Origin: Chrysophaeum taylorii
Taxonomy: Eukaryota > Sar > Pelagophyceae > Pelagomonadales > Pelagomonadaceae
Length of the DNA stretch: 64,000 nucleotides
Direction of reading: 5' to 3'
Assembly: GCA_029834535.1 (NCBI GenBank)
Contig: JAQMWT010000348.1
Location: 1 to 64,000 of the forward strand
Shown here: piece by piece, positions 35,996 through 45,678 of the stretch
Position numbering within the stretch: the first letter of the stretch is position 1
How the letters are laid out: each line of letters starts with the position of its first letter
Notes under the pieces: model-generated
Database searches by the model: none
Told to the model about the DNA's origin: nothing
Seen by the model: only the letters and a program-made list of their open reading frames with translations
Translations under genes and position numbers: made by a program

Positions 35996-38900
35996 ATGTT
36001 TGGGTGCCACGAGCAGGTCTACATGCCGCGCTTCGTCGTGGTCAACGGCGCCGGGGGCGTGCCCGCGGGGCCCCTCCACCGGGACCGCGACTCACCCCCT
36101 TCTTCGTCGCCCGCGGGACTACCGGTTCCCGCGGCGGCGGCGGGCCCTTTGGGTGAAACGGACCCCTTTCTCCTCGGGGGCGTGCAGGTCGACCAAATCC
36201 GCGCCTCGCCGGTACCCGGCTCGGACGACGACACCCGCGATGCCCTCGTCAAGGACATCGCCGGCGCGGGCGCTCGAGGACTCGAACCCTCGGCCGCGCG
36301 CGACGTGCTGGCCACGTTTGAGCGCCGGGCCGCCGCCCTGGTGGCTGCGGACGACGATGCCTCCCCCAAGCCCAAGCGGCCCAGTGCCTCCTCCTCGAAC
36401 GGCGAGCCCGCCAAGAAGCCGGCGAAGCGTCGCCGCGTCGTCGCGCGAGCCCCGACCAAGCGCGACGCCGCCGCCGCCGCCGACGACGCCGCCGCCGCCG
36501 CCGCCGATCAGGGCGGCGGCGGCGGCGGGGGCGGCGAGACCCCCGCGCCCGCACCGGGGACCCCCAGCAGCAACGCCGAGACCACCTGCGACCGGTGCGG
36601 CAAGGTGTGCGCGACGGCGGTCGCACTCTCCGGCCACAAAAGGTGCGCGCGTCGTCTCGATCCGAGCGCAGAACGAACGACCGAATGACCGCCGCAGGTT
36701 CTGTGATGGCGGGGTGTGGCGGTGCGACTGGTGCAAGTGCCGCGCCGACGAGTGCTCCGGCAAGAACCCGGGCCCGCGCGGGCGGTCGACGCTGTGCGGG
36801 GCGTGCGGGTCGCGGTATCGCGCGGGCCACTCGGGACCGGTGCTGCCGAACGAGCGCGGTAAGTTCACGTGCGAGGCGTGCGGCAAGGAGCTCGACTCGA
36901 TCGGCGCGCTGGGCGGGCACCGTCGGTTTTGCGACGGCGGCCAGTGGCGGTGCGACTGGTGCAAGTGCAGCGCGGCCCAGTGCTCGGGCAAGAATCCCGG
37001 TCCGCGCGGCCCGGCGACGCTCTGCGGCGCGTGCGGCTCGCGGTACCGCGCGGGCCACACTGGTCCGCCGCGGACGACGCGCGACGGCAAGTTCGTCTGC
37101 GAGACCTGCGGGAAGCTCCTCGACTCGATCGGGGCGTTGGGCGGCCACCGGCGCTTCTGCGACGGCGGCCAGTGGCGGTGCGCCTGGTGCCGATGCAGCG
37201 CCGCGCAGTGCTCGGGAAAGAACCCCGGGCCCGACGGGCCCGCGACGCTCTGCGGGGCGTGCGGCTCGCGGTACCGCGCTGGGCACAGCGGTCCTCCCCG
37301 GCAGGACAAGGCGGGCAAGTACGTCTGCGAGGCCTGCGGCAAGGCCCTCGAGTCGATCGTCGCGCTCGGCGGGCACCGGCGGTTCTGCGACGGCGGCCAG
37401 TGGCGCTGCGAGTGGTGCGGCTGCAAGGCGGACGCGACCTCGAGCAAGATGAGCGGCCCGAGCGGCCCGGCGACGCTCTGCGGGACCTGCGGCTCGCGGC
37501 ACCTCGCCGGTCAGGATGGCGGGCCCTCGCCCGCGACCCCCGACGGCAAGCACGCCTGCGAGGCCTGCGGCAAAATCCTCGATTCGATCCTCGCGTTGGC
37601 GAGCCATCGCCGCTTTTGCGACGGCCGCCTCAGCGCGCACGTCTACGACGACGGCGCCGAGTGGCTCGGCGGCCGCCGCGGGGAGCCCCTCCCCTGTCCC
37701 GTATCGGGGGACCTCGGCTTCTCGCCCTACCGCGAGGCGGACGTCCGAGAAGAAGAAGAAGAAGAAGAAGCGGCGGCGGCGGGGGGGGGGGCGTTGTTAC
37801 CCCCTCTGGCGTTCCCGGAAGCGGCACGGCCGCTGCTGTCGGGAAGGGACGCGGGCGCGGCGCTCGAGGCCTGGGACCTCGCGCGGCACCTCGCGCGGCG
37901 GCTCGAGGACGTGGTCCAGGACGTCGACGTCGAGGCGGGCGCCGCGCGCCACGGCAAGTGGTGGGGGCGCGTCGTCGCCGGCCGGGCGGGGGCCTCCGAA
38001 GATTGGTCTTGGGACGCCTACGAGCGCGCGCTCCTCGGGCACGCGTCCTCGGGGTTCCACCACCTGAACGCGGCCATCGCCAACGCGCTCCTCCACTCGC
38101 GCGACGCCCACTACCCCGACACCAACAACGGCGCGACGCCCCCGCAGCGACCCGCGACGACGACGACAACCAAGTGGCTCTACGTCGACGAACACAACTG
38201 GCTCGCCCGCCTCGCGTCCGCCTTCCCCGACCAGCCGTTCGCCGAACTCGCGACCGCCGCCCTCGCGCGGCGCCAGGCCACCAAGCCCCGGCCCCTCGTC
38301 GACGCCGATACCGACGACGAGACGCAGTCGGACGCGGACGACGACCCTTCGACCCTCACGAGCGCAGATCTGATGGCTTCCCTCGAATTAGACGATCGCC
38401 TCCGAGTCGTCTCGAGCCTCAACGACCTCGTCCTCGCCTCGAGCCTCGTCCGCGACCACATCACCGACATCTCCGCGCGCCTCGACCGCCTCGCCGCCCT
38501 CAAGCGGGAGGAGTGGGCCCGCCGAAAGGCGCTCGCAGAAGCGACCGCCGACCTCCTCTCGAGCGACCCGCCCAAGCTCGCCGCAACGGGCGACGGGTCT
38601 TCGCCCGCATCGGTCCTCGTCGCATTCCACCAGCCGCGCTACGTCCGCGTCGTCTCGGACGTCTTCGTTTCGGCCCCTGTCCAGCGCGGAGGCGAGCCCC
38701 TTCTCGGGGACGCCAACCTCGCCAAGACTAACTGGTTGAGAGAAACGCACGACGACCAGAGACAGGAACTCGAAACCAAGTTTTCCGCGCTCCGAGCGCT
38801 CTTGGGCTCCTATCGCCGTCTTTCGCTCGGCGAAGACCGCGACGGCCGCGCCTATTTCCTCCTCGGCGACGTCTGGGACCGCCTCTTCCTCGTCGACCCC

Positions 38901-39092
38901 AACCGGGCCTGGTTCTCCCTCTCGCCCCGCCAGACCGCGGCGCTCCGCGCCACCCTTTGCCCAAAAAAAGAAGCCAAACTCGCCCGAACCCTCGACCGCG
39001 TCTTGCCCAGCCTTCTCCTCCCCACCTCGCAAAAAATCCCCACCATCAGAATTCCCGCCGCCGCCGCCGCCACCACCACCACCTCGCGATAA
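35996..39092 (+). CDS. Nuclear multi-zinc-finger WHIM-domain protein (two exons)
   Basis: Exons 35996-36642 and 36698-39092, together 1,013 aa. The frame changes at a repeat unit, and splicing restores GHKR/FCDGG, the same GHRRFCDGG seen in the other units, so the intron is well supported. Exon 1 has a disordered Ala/Gly-rich region then CDRCGKVCATAVALSGHKR. There are 4.5 tandem units, each a C2HC finger (CEACGKELDSIGALGGHRRF) followed by a GATA-like finger (CDWCKCSAAQCSGKNPG, LCGACGSRYRAGH). After acidic and Gly runs comes a helical region with LDDRLRVVSSLNDLVLASSL and SYRRLSLGEDRDGRAYFLLG, resembling the WHIM motifs of ISWI/DDT-type remodelling subunits. DNA binding plus nucleosome-remodelling partnership is inferred. 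Divergent from NFACT-R, 84 bp apart. Confidence 0.82.
36643..36697 (+). other. 55-nt spliceosomal intron
   Basis: Exon AAAAG, then GTGCGCGCGTCG...GACCGCCGCAG, then exon GTTCTGTGATGG. GT-AG borders, phase 2; removing it joins K-R-F-C-D-G in frame. It contains CCGAATGAC, a possible branch site, 11 nt before the acceptor. Confidence 0.85.
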
Positions 39093-39891
39093 TGAATAAC
39101 AACCGACCGGAGACCTGTCTTTCCCCACTCCAACGACCAACGACCAACGACCAAGGACCAAGGACAGGGCGAACCACCACGCACTTCTCTTTTCGACGAC
39201 GAACGCGCGACAGACGACGTCGTCGGAGTCGCGCCACCATCCATTATTGTGGTGCCGTCGGTAGGTGGTGGCTCAACTTACCTTACCTTCCCTTCTACCT
39301 TCCCTTCTACCTTCCCTCCCCTCCCTTCCCTTCCTGGTGCACCACACGTCAATCATCATCTTCTTCTTCTTCTTTGTGTAACAACGCCTGTGAATCGTCG
39401 TGATCATGCCATGATGATCACTGTTTTTGTGTCCAACAGCCCCCAAAAATTATTATTATTATTATCACACTACACGGACCACCACATCTTGCACACGAGA
39501 GAGTGATGAGTTTATTATTGTTACTTGGATGTTGGCGGCTTATTTTCGACCATTTTCGTCTTTTGCAGGCCTCTCTCTTCTTCGATTCGACGCGGCGGCG
39601 GCATCAGCAACATGAATGGGGACTTCAAGCGCGGCATCATTGTTTGCCACCTCTTTTCCCCCCACTCTGACGACGACTGTTTTTGTCTGCGGCTTATTAT
39701 TATGCCAGATCGCCACGCCGTTTTCATCATGATGATGATGATGTCCGACCAAAGCGCTTTCACATCGTCTCGCGCGAGGTCGCGCGTCCAGCCTGCCCAG
39801 CATACTGACTGCTTAAAATAGGTTAAAATTTTGCGGGGTCTCCCAACTATAGTATTTGTTGTTCGCCCCCCTCTTGCTTGCGTCGTCACTG
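39093..39891. other. Convergent intergenic region with low-complexity tracts
   Basis: (CTTCC)n-like 39277-39330, (CTT)n near 39358-39373, (ATT)n near 39450-39465, (ATG)n near 39726-39743. No gene recognised. Confidence 0.5.
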
Positions 39892-40950
39892 TCACTGTGG
39901 TGGGGAGAAAAGACGGACGGCGCGGTCGATATCGTCTGTGGTTTCGAAGGCGACAGAGACGCAGGCGAGGTGGTCCTCGTACCTGCGTCGAAGAGTGGCG
40001 AGCGCCCAGTCGGCGAGGGAATCGTCCGCGTTCAGCAAGCCACACAACTTGCGCGTCTCCACGTTGGCGTGCCAGCGCACGACCTGGCCATAAGCCCGAA
40101 AAAAGTTCTGGAGGTGGTCGGCCGAGTCCTCGTCTAGTTCCTGGAACTTGTCGTGGAGCATCGGCACGATCTGGGTCGCGATCTCGCGCTCCCACATCTC
40201 AAAAGACGTGAAGTTGGCGACGTTGGTGTTGAGGTCGGCAACGAGTTGTTGTATCCACGCGCATCCCTCGCGGGTCTCGGGGTCGTCCATTTCGTCGGGC
40301 GGCGTGAAGCGAGCGAGGGCTCGGGCACACGCGTCGACATACGTCTGCTGCAGCGTAGGGGCGTCGCTCTCGAGAGGCTGGTCGACGAGGCGGCGCTCGC
40401 GCCAGAGGAAAGGGCGATGCCCCACGACCTCGAAGCGCGCGGCGAGGCTCGCGATTATCTCGGCCTCTCGGACGTCGTCGAGCGCCGACGCCGGCGCACG
40501 CACCACCGTCATGGGTCCCTTCGCGTCGACGAGGCTCGCCGGAGCGTTGGTCGAAACCCCGACCCTTCCCCCAATCCCCCGAAGCGCCTCGAGTGCGCCG
40601 AAAGGGTTGTCGCAAGCCTCGGGGTGGTGCAGCAGCACGTCGACCTCTCGGCCCGCGAGCTCCACAAGCTGCGCGGCCTCGGCCGCCACGAAATCGGGCG
40701 CCAGCGAGTGCCCGACGACCTCGGACACCTGCCTGCCGCCGGCGAGCCAGTGCCGCGTCTCGTCGTTCACTTCGAAGTATCCGACCTTGGCGATGATGCG
40801 CGCCTCGGGATGCGCGCGCAGCGCCTCGAGAACGAGTCGCGTCGTGCGGTGCTGCGACCCCAGCACGTCGAAGATTCTCACGCCCTTCTCGATCGCATGC
40901 TCCACCATCGCGGCTCCGCGCAATCGATGCGCGTTCACCGCCAGCCGCAT
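39892..40950 (-). CDS. Aldo/keto-reductase-like protein, N-terminally shortened
   Basis: 352 aa from ATG 40950. GAAMVEHAIEKGVRIFDVLG resembles the second beta-alpha unit of the aldo/keto reductase barrel (A...A...GI..FDTA); RIIAKVGYFE, EVDVLLHHPEACD, GGRVGVSTNAPA and TVVRAPASAL fit the following strands, including the HxPE/D strand. The catalytic Tyr and the first barrel strands (GL.VS.LGLGT) are not present, and the C-terminal 130 residues (TLQQTYVDACARALARFTPP, SFEMWEREIATQIVPMLHDK) are an unrelated-looking helical extension. A Pif1-repeat copy abuts the gene 30 bp upstream, so the true first exon may have been cut off or lie beyond it. Enzyme activity is doubtful. Confidence 0.6.
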   Translation of the reverse strand: MRLAVNAHRLRGAAMVEHAIEKGVRIFDVLGSQHRTTRLVLEALRAHPEARIIAKVGYFEVNDETRHWLAGGRQVSEVVGHSLAPDFVAAEAAQLVELAGREVDVLLHHPEACDNPFGALEALRGIGGRVGVSTNAPASLVDAKGPMTVVRAPASALDDVREAEIIASLAARFEVVGHRPFLWRERRLVDQPLESDAPTLQQTYVDACARALARFTPPDEMDDPETREGCAWIQQLVADLNTNVANFTSFEMWEREIATQIVPMLHDKFQELDEDSADHLQNFFRAYGQVVRWHANVETRKLCGLLNADDSLADWALATLRRRYEDHLACVSVAFETTDDIDRAVRLFSPPQ

Positions 40951-40977
40951 CAGATTCTTTCTTTCTTTCTTTAAATG

Positions 40978-42175
40978 TCGACAAGTGCAGGCTAGTAAGT
41001 TCACCTAGTCCCAATCTCTAACCCCAGTAAGTTCACCTGGTCCCAGTAAGTTTCATATAAGTTCACCTGGTCAGTAAGTTCACCTAGCTCACACCAACTC
41101 CTTTGAGCTCGTCGCTCTCGCCTCCGCCAATCTCAGCTGCTTTGATCCGCACGCGCCGCCACCCTTTGAGTCTTAACTACTAATCGACAGATGTTTGTCT
41201 GTCTGTCTGTTACTCTAAAACCCTTTACTCTAAAGACCCCAGTATGTTCACCTGGTCCCAGTTTCACCTGGTCACTCAGTTCACCTAGTCCCAATCTCAA
41301 ACCCCAGTAAGTCCACCTGGTCCCAGTAAGTTCACCTACGGTGCGCGTGTAGACGCCGGGAGGGGGCTTATCGGTATTGCGGAGCACGTGTGGGGTAGGG
41401 TGGAGTCGTCGACTCAGAAGAGCATATTCTCGGGGTTGCCGATCGACAGAGAGCCACGTAGAGCTGGACGTGGCAGAAGACGGGCTTGGGAAAGAGGACG
41501 CCGACCTCGCGGGGCGTCTGGCCCTGGCTCTTGTTGATCATTTGGCGTAGGTGGGCCTTAAGCGATGCAGGTTGGAGGAGCCTCGGTGACAACGACACGA
41601 TCGATCATGTATCTGGTACCGTTGCAGTGGCCGTGCGACGGGTCGAGGTCGCGAAGACTTTAAGCTCGCGATCAAAGTCAGCATCCCGTTGGTTGTCAGG
41701 GAGTTGAAAACTCTACTGTAAAGAGCGAGGCGTCGTCTTCCGACCCAGCCTAGTCAGCCGAAAAGAACTCCGACGCCTCGTCTCCGGGAAAAAGGCCGCG
41801 GTCATGCGCGCGTTGTCAGCATCGACAACATCGTTTCAACGGGGCGTGAGAATGGCGCGCTGGCTAAAAGAGCCGCCGCGGGTCGTGGAAATAGTCTGCG
41901 AGGTCGCCGTAGACGGCTTGGAGGATCACTGTCTGGCTCTCGCGCCGACCTGATCCTTACTCTCGCGCCTACCTGATCCTTACCCTAAATCGAGGGACAA
42001 ACAAACAAACAGACAAACAGACAAACAAACAGACAAACAGACAAACAGACAAACATCTGTCGATTAGTAGTTAGGATCTGTCGATTAGTAGTTAGGACTG
42101 CTAAGAGGGGGGGGTGCGTGTGGGGAGCATGAAGGATGTGGGTGGGTTTGTGGGGTATGAGGGATGTGCCTGACT
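40978..42175 (-). repeat. Pif1-repeat element, copy 7
   Basis: From GACAAGTGCAGGCTAG (40980) through AAGTTCACC units (40990-41340), the helicase fragment, GATCCTTACTCTCGCGCC units, a (CAAACAGA)n tract (42000-42055), two TCTGTCGATTAGTAGTTAGG motifs (42057-42095) and the G-rich block to GATGTGCCTGAC (42174). An extra TCTTAACTACTAATCGACAG fragment is inserted inside the AAGTTCACC region at 41171-41210, apparently the end of another copy. Confidence 0.72.
41340..41925 (-). pseudogene. Decayed Pif1/Helitron-type helicase fragment, copy G
   Basis: QMINKSQGQTPREVGVLFPK (around 41545-41487) and VFCHVQLYVALCRSATP on the minus strand; a 4-bp insertion (GCTA, near 41863) distinguishes it. Same broken frame as the other copies. 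Confidence 0.7.
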
Positions 42176-42233
42176 TCCTTCTTCGGTTTGTTGCTGTCAT
42201 TCATTACCCTATAAGATTTCGATTCGCAACGCG

Positions 42234-43694
42234 ATGATGCTAGAGCCGTCGTGGACGTGCAAGCTGCTGTGTGAAGAGGGGTGGACCCCATGCGTCGTAT
42301 CGGTGCGGGGCGACGCCCTGGCGTTCGACGACGTCAACGGAGTTGAAGTGTGCCGGATTTCGCTGCGGCGCAGGCAGCTATGTTCGGTGCTCTTCGGACA
42401 CGGCCTCGTCGTGAGGATCGTGAGTGCGAGCGTGCCCTCCTTCAACGTCAAGGGCAACCTGAAGGTCGCATGCCTCGAGATGGAGTCGGAGGCGGCGCGA
42501 TGGTGCTTAAAACGCACCGTTCTCGCGGCGTCGCGCTCGCTCCCCGTCGCGTCGAGCCCGTTTCGCAGAGACGACGACGCGCTTGCTCTCTGTCGCGCGG
42601 CCTTTGCCGGGGACATCGACCACGTTCGGGAGCTCCTTGCGACGAGGCGAGCGCAGGCCCGAGACGCGAACGAGGCGGGAGAGTCGGCGATTCTGCGAGC
42701 GACCAGAGGTGTGCTCAACGCTCCTCGGAACGAGGAAGCGCAAAAAAGGGCGCTCAAAGTTATTGACGTGCTGATGGACTACGGAGCCGACCCATACGCG
42801 ACCAATGCGACGTCCCACGAATCGGCGCTCGACGTCGCCGGAAAACACGACATCATCGTACGCCGCCTGCGCCGCGCGACGCTGCGGTACGACGACGACG
42901 GCGGCGTCGACTTGGAGGGACACCCCTCGCTGCTGGTACCTGAAAGGACGACAACACCACAAATCAACCCACAGGCCTCCCGCTGGATTCGAGACGCGCG
43001 GCATTTGGGATCGAGCAATCTAGGCAGGGACCGGCCTCGTCCCGGAGGTGGGGGCTACTCGCTGTTGACCGAGCACCAGATGCGCATGAAGGAACGCGCG
43101 CATGCCAACTACCTCGACGCGCTCGACCCCACGCGCGTGGCGCGCTTCTATCAAAAATCCTTCGCTCTCAGGAATATCGCTCGTCGCGATGATCAAAAGA
43201 TGAGGAAAATCCCCCGAAGACGACGGACGCCGCCTCCGCCGCAGCCTCGGACGGCCGACGACGCCCTCCTCGCCGCGGCACCGCCGGAAAACCGCACCGG
43301 ACGCGCCGGCAACGCAACCGCGGATCCAAGGATGCGCCACAGTCGCCTGCCGCGCCGAGGTGAAGGGACAGTGATGTGCCAACCAGACGACAGCAGCACC
43401 TTGTCGTCGTCGTCGCGACCGCGTACATCACCACAATGTCGAGATGTACTCACTTTGGTCGTCGAACGGCGACCGTGCACTGCAGACACGTGGGCACAAC
43501 ATCGCCACAAGGAGACGATGACGAAGACGAGGGCACAAACGGCGCGGCTAGCTCGCCGCGGGCAAGAAGAAGGAGAATATCATGACGCGGAGCCCGGCGT
43601 ATGCAAGCGCGCGGTGGACAAATGGCGGCGCGCCCAGACTTCTTCGCCAAAAAAGGGTCGGCGACTCGTGAAGCAGCCTCGCTGGAGGAGATAG
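42234..43694 (+). CDS. Ankyrin protein with PH-like N-terminus and disordered basic tail
   Basis: 486 aa. Residues 5-95 alternate short strands and end in a helix (WTCKLLCEEGWTPCVVSV, RISLRRRQLCSVLFGHGLVV, EMESEAARWCLKRTVLAA), consistent with a PH-like fold. Residues about 112-205 hold ankyrin repeats (LALCRAAFAGDIDHVRELLA, ESAILRATRGVLNAP, ALKVIDVLMDYGADPYATNA, SALDVAGKHDIIVRRLR). The C-terminal 250 residues are Pro/Arg/Ser-rich and disordered. Function unknown; an adaptor at membranes or cytoskeleton is possible. It starts 59 bp after the Pif1-repeat copy, so its promoter must lie in or next to the repeat. Confidence 0.65.
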   Translation: MMLEPSWTCKLLCEEGWTPCVVSVRGDALAFDDVNGVEVCRISLRRRQLCSVLFGHGLVVRIVSASVPSFNVKGNLKVACLEMESEAARWCLKRTVLAASRSLPVASSPFRRDDDALALCRAAFAGDIDHVRELLATRRAQARDANEAGESAILRATRGVLNAPRNEEAQKRALKVIDVLMDYGADPYATNATSHESALDVAGKHDIIVRRLRRATLRYDDDGGVDLEGHPSLLVPERTTTPQINPQASRWIRDARHLGSSNLGRDRPRPGGGGYSLLTEHQMRMKERAHANYLDALDPTRVARFYQKSFALRNIARRDDQKMRKIPRRRRTPPPPQPRTADDALLAAAPPENRTGRAGNATADPRMRHSRLPRRGEGTVMCQPDDSSTLSSSSRPRTSPQCRDVLTLVVERRPCTADTWAQHRHKETMTKTRAQTARLARRGQEEGEYHDAEPGVCKRAVDKWRRAQTSSPKKGRRLVKQPRWRR

Positions 43695-44625
43695 ATGATC
43701 GCCGCCAGGTTTAGGTTTTGCTCGGAGGCGGTCCGGATATTATCTTTTGTGATAGAAACTTCGTCGTAGGTGCCCGAGTCCAGTCCTCGTGTTGTGGCCC
43801 AAACAACCAAAAAAGCCCCATGATATAATCGCGGATTTTTGGGCTTTGTGAGTCGCACGTGCTCGCGACAAGAGTGTGCACGCGACGGGAGCGGAATACA
43901 GCTGTCGCGAGAGTGCGACGTCGGCATCTCGGTGAATTAATTACGTGCGGATAAAAATGAATCGCACGCGTGCGCGACAAAAAAAAAATCGAATTGCCAT
44001 CTTCTTCTTAAATAAAAGGTTCGCGGGGTCGTTCCGTTCTGACCAACAGCAGCGACGTGCGCAATATCGTTGGACACCAAGCTCAGCAAAGTCTGGCGAG
44101 CGGGATCGGTGATGGCGTGCTCGTATATTAATCGGGCGATCGGAGTGTTGACATTCGTCGGGGGTCGTACGTCGAGCAACTCCAAGAGAGTCGCTGACTT
44201 TCCGCCGGAAGCTGCTGCGTATCGGTGGAACAGGGATAGCTTCGGTGGGTATTGCCACTGGTTTCCAAGATCGCGGTCATTCTCGCGTATTGGCAACCAT
44301 CGCGCGTGCGCTCGCGAGTCGCGTCAACATAAACACCAAAGCTCCGATGCCGCTCGAACGGCCGCTTATAACCGAGATTCTTGAGTCGATGCTGCTGTGT
44401 GTTTCGCATCGACGCGATTTCAAAAAAAATGGTGCGCATCGTTAATCATCCTATTTCGTGATTTCAATGTCGGGCGGGTTCTATCCAGTATCATCGCGCG
44501 ACACGATCATCTTCTCCTGCTGCGATTTGATGCGGCGAGCGTGTTGTTGCAGTCTGGAAATGTGTCATCATCATAATGTCGCGCTGTAGAATGACGAGGC
44601 TCACTACTTTTCGTTTTGATGCTGA
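43695..44625. other. Intergenic, no gene recognised
   Basis: Frames of about 100 codons on the minus strand (for example 43937-44296) lack an ATG near their start and show no motif. Confidence 0.4.
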
Positions 44626-44905
44626 CTGCTCTCGTCTTGGGTCCGCTCCAAGCGCCCACCGGGGGCTCCGCAGATGACGTACGGGAGGTCGCTCGCCAAG
44701 GCACTCCGGAAATGCGACATCCCCTTCAACTCGTGGCACGACCTCGCACAAGACCGCGCGCAGTGGCGGTCCGCCATCCATGCAATTTCTTCCCAAGCTT
44801 CTACCCCAACTGTGTGATTTTTTGCTCTGTGATCCTGGACCGGCTACTACCGGCCCAGCCTGGCTCCCATGCCCGGGAGAGGTCCGAAGTTAGTTAGTTA
44901 GTTAG
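44626..44905 (+). mobile_element. LINE 3' end, third copy
   Basis: Plus strand. CTCTCGTCTTGGGTCCGCTC, then TACGGGAGGTCGCTCGCC and CACGACCTCGCACAAGACCG to CCCGGGAGAGGTCCGAAG and AGTTAGTTAGTTAG. It is collinear with the 5685-5950 copy but has CAG where that copy has the in-frame TAG stop, and a small difference near the ORF end (CATGCAATTTC). 5'-truncated at about 44626. Confidence 0.75.
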
Positions 44906-45177
44906 ATTGTGATTGATTAAAAGTGTCGCTGCCGGGAGCCTGTTTCTGGAAGTGACTGCTAGCTCGCCGCATTGGAACGAACACGCGTCACCGCGCGATA
45001 ATGAAAGAACAACCGGTGCGTGAGGGGGGCTGTGTGTGATACAACATTCAGATGAATGACCTCAGTACAAGTAGTGTGGTTGCGAATGAGGGCGGCGCGC
45101 GATGTTGGCGGACGGACCGCGGTGCTGCTGCAGCTGCTGCTGCTGCTAGATGTCAGTCAGTCGAGGTTGGGCCACAG

Positions 45178-45217
<40 letters not shown>

Positions 45218-45678
45218 TTTGCCACTGCTACTCAACCAAGACGAGAACGACACACACCCCCCTCTTAGCAGTCGACATTTAAAGTCGAGAACGACCGATG
45301 CAAGTTCAAAACCAAGTGAAAAAAATGCAATTATAAAAGCAACGAGTTCCCAAGAATGGTATAATAATTTGAGGAGGGTGGGCCACGTCATCATGATGTG
45401 AAAAAAAGGTAGATCGCCAAATCGTTGAACTTTTTGTCAACAGGAATGTCGGATAAGAGCCGGCATCTTCGTAAATTCCCAAAAAAGAGGGAGTGTGAAT
45501 GACGTCATCCGCGAAAACAAATTTGGTGGAGTGTGGTTGTAAGATTTTTGAATAATGTTGGTAGTGGGACTGTGAACATTCTTCAATTACGACGACCTAC
45601 ACCTACTGAAGTCGACTGGCGGTCGTGGCCTTGCGGTTGCCAGCAGCAGCAGATGGCTGAGGCGCGTTGAGCGAGGAG
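44906..45678. other. Intergenic with (GAT)n and a Pif1-element fragment
   Basis: (GAT)n at 45179-45213 and (CTG)n near 45121-45148. CACACCCCCCTCTTAGCAGT and CGACATTTAAAG (45250-45283) is a lone piece of the G-rich Pif1-element block. No gene. Confidence 0.6.

Noticed and set aside
43937-44296. Possible 119-codon gene
   Set aside because: Starts at a TTG, no ATG near the start, no motif.
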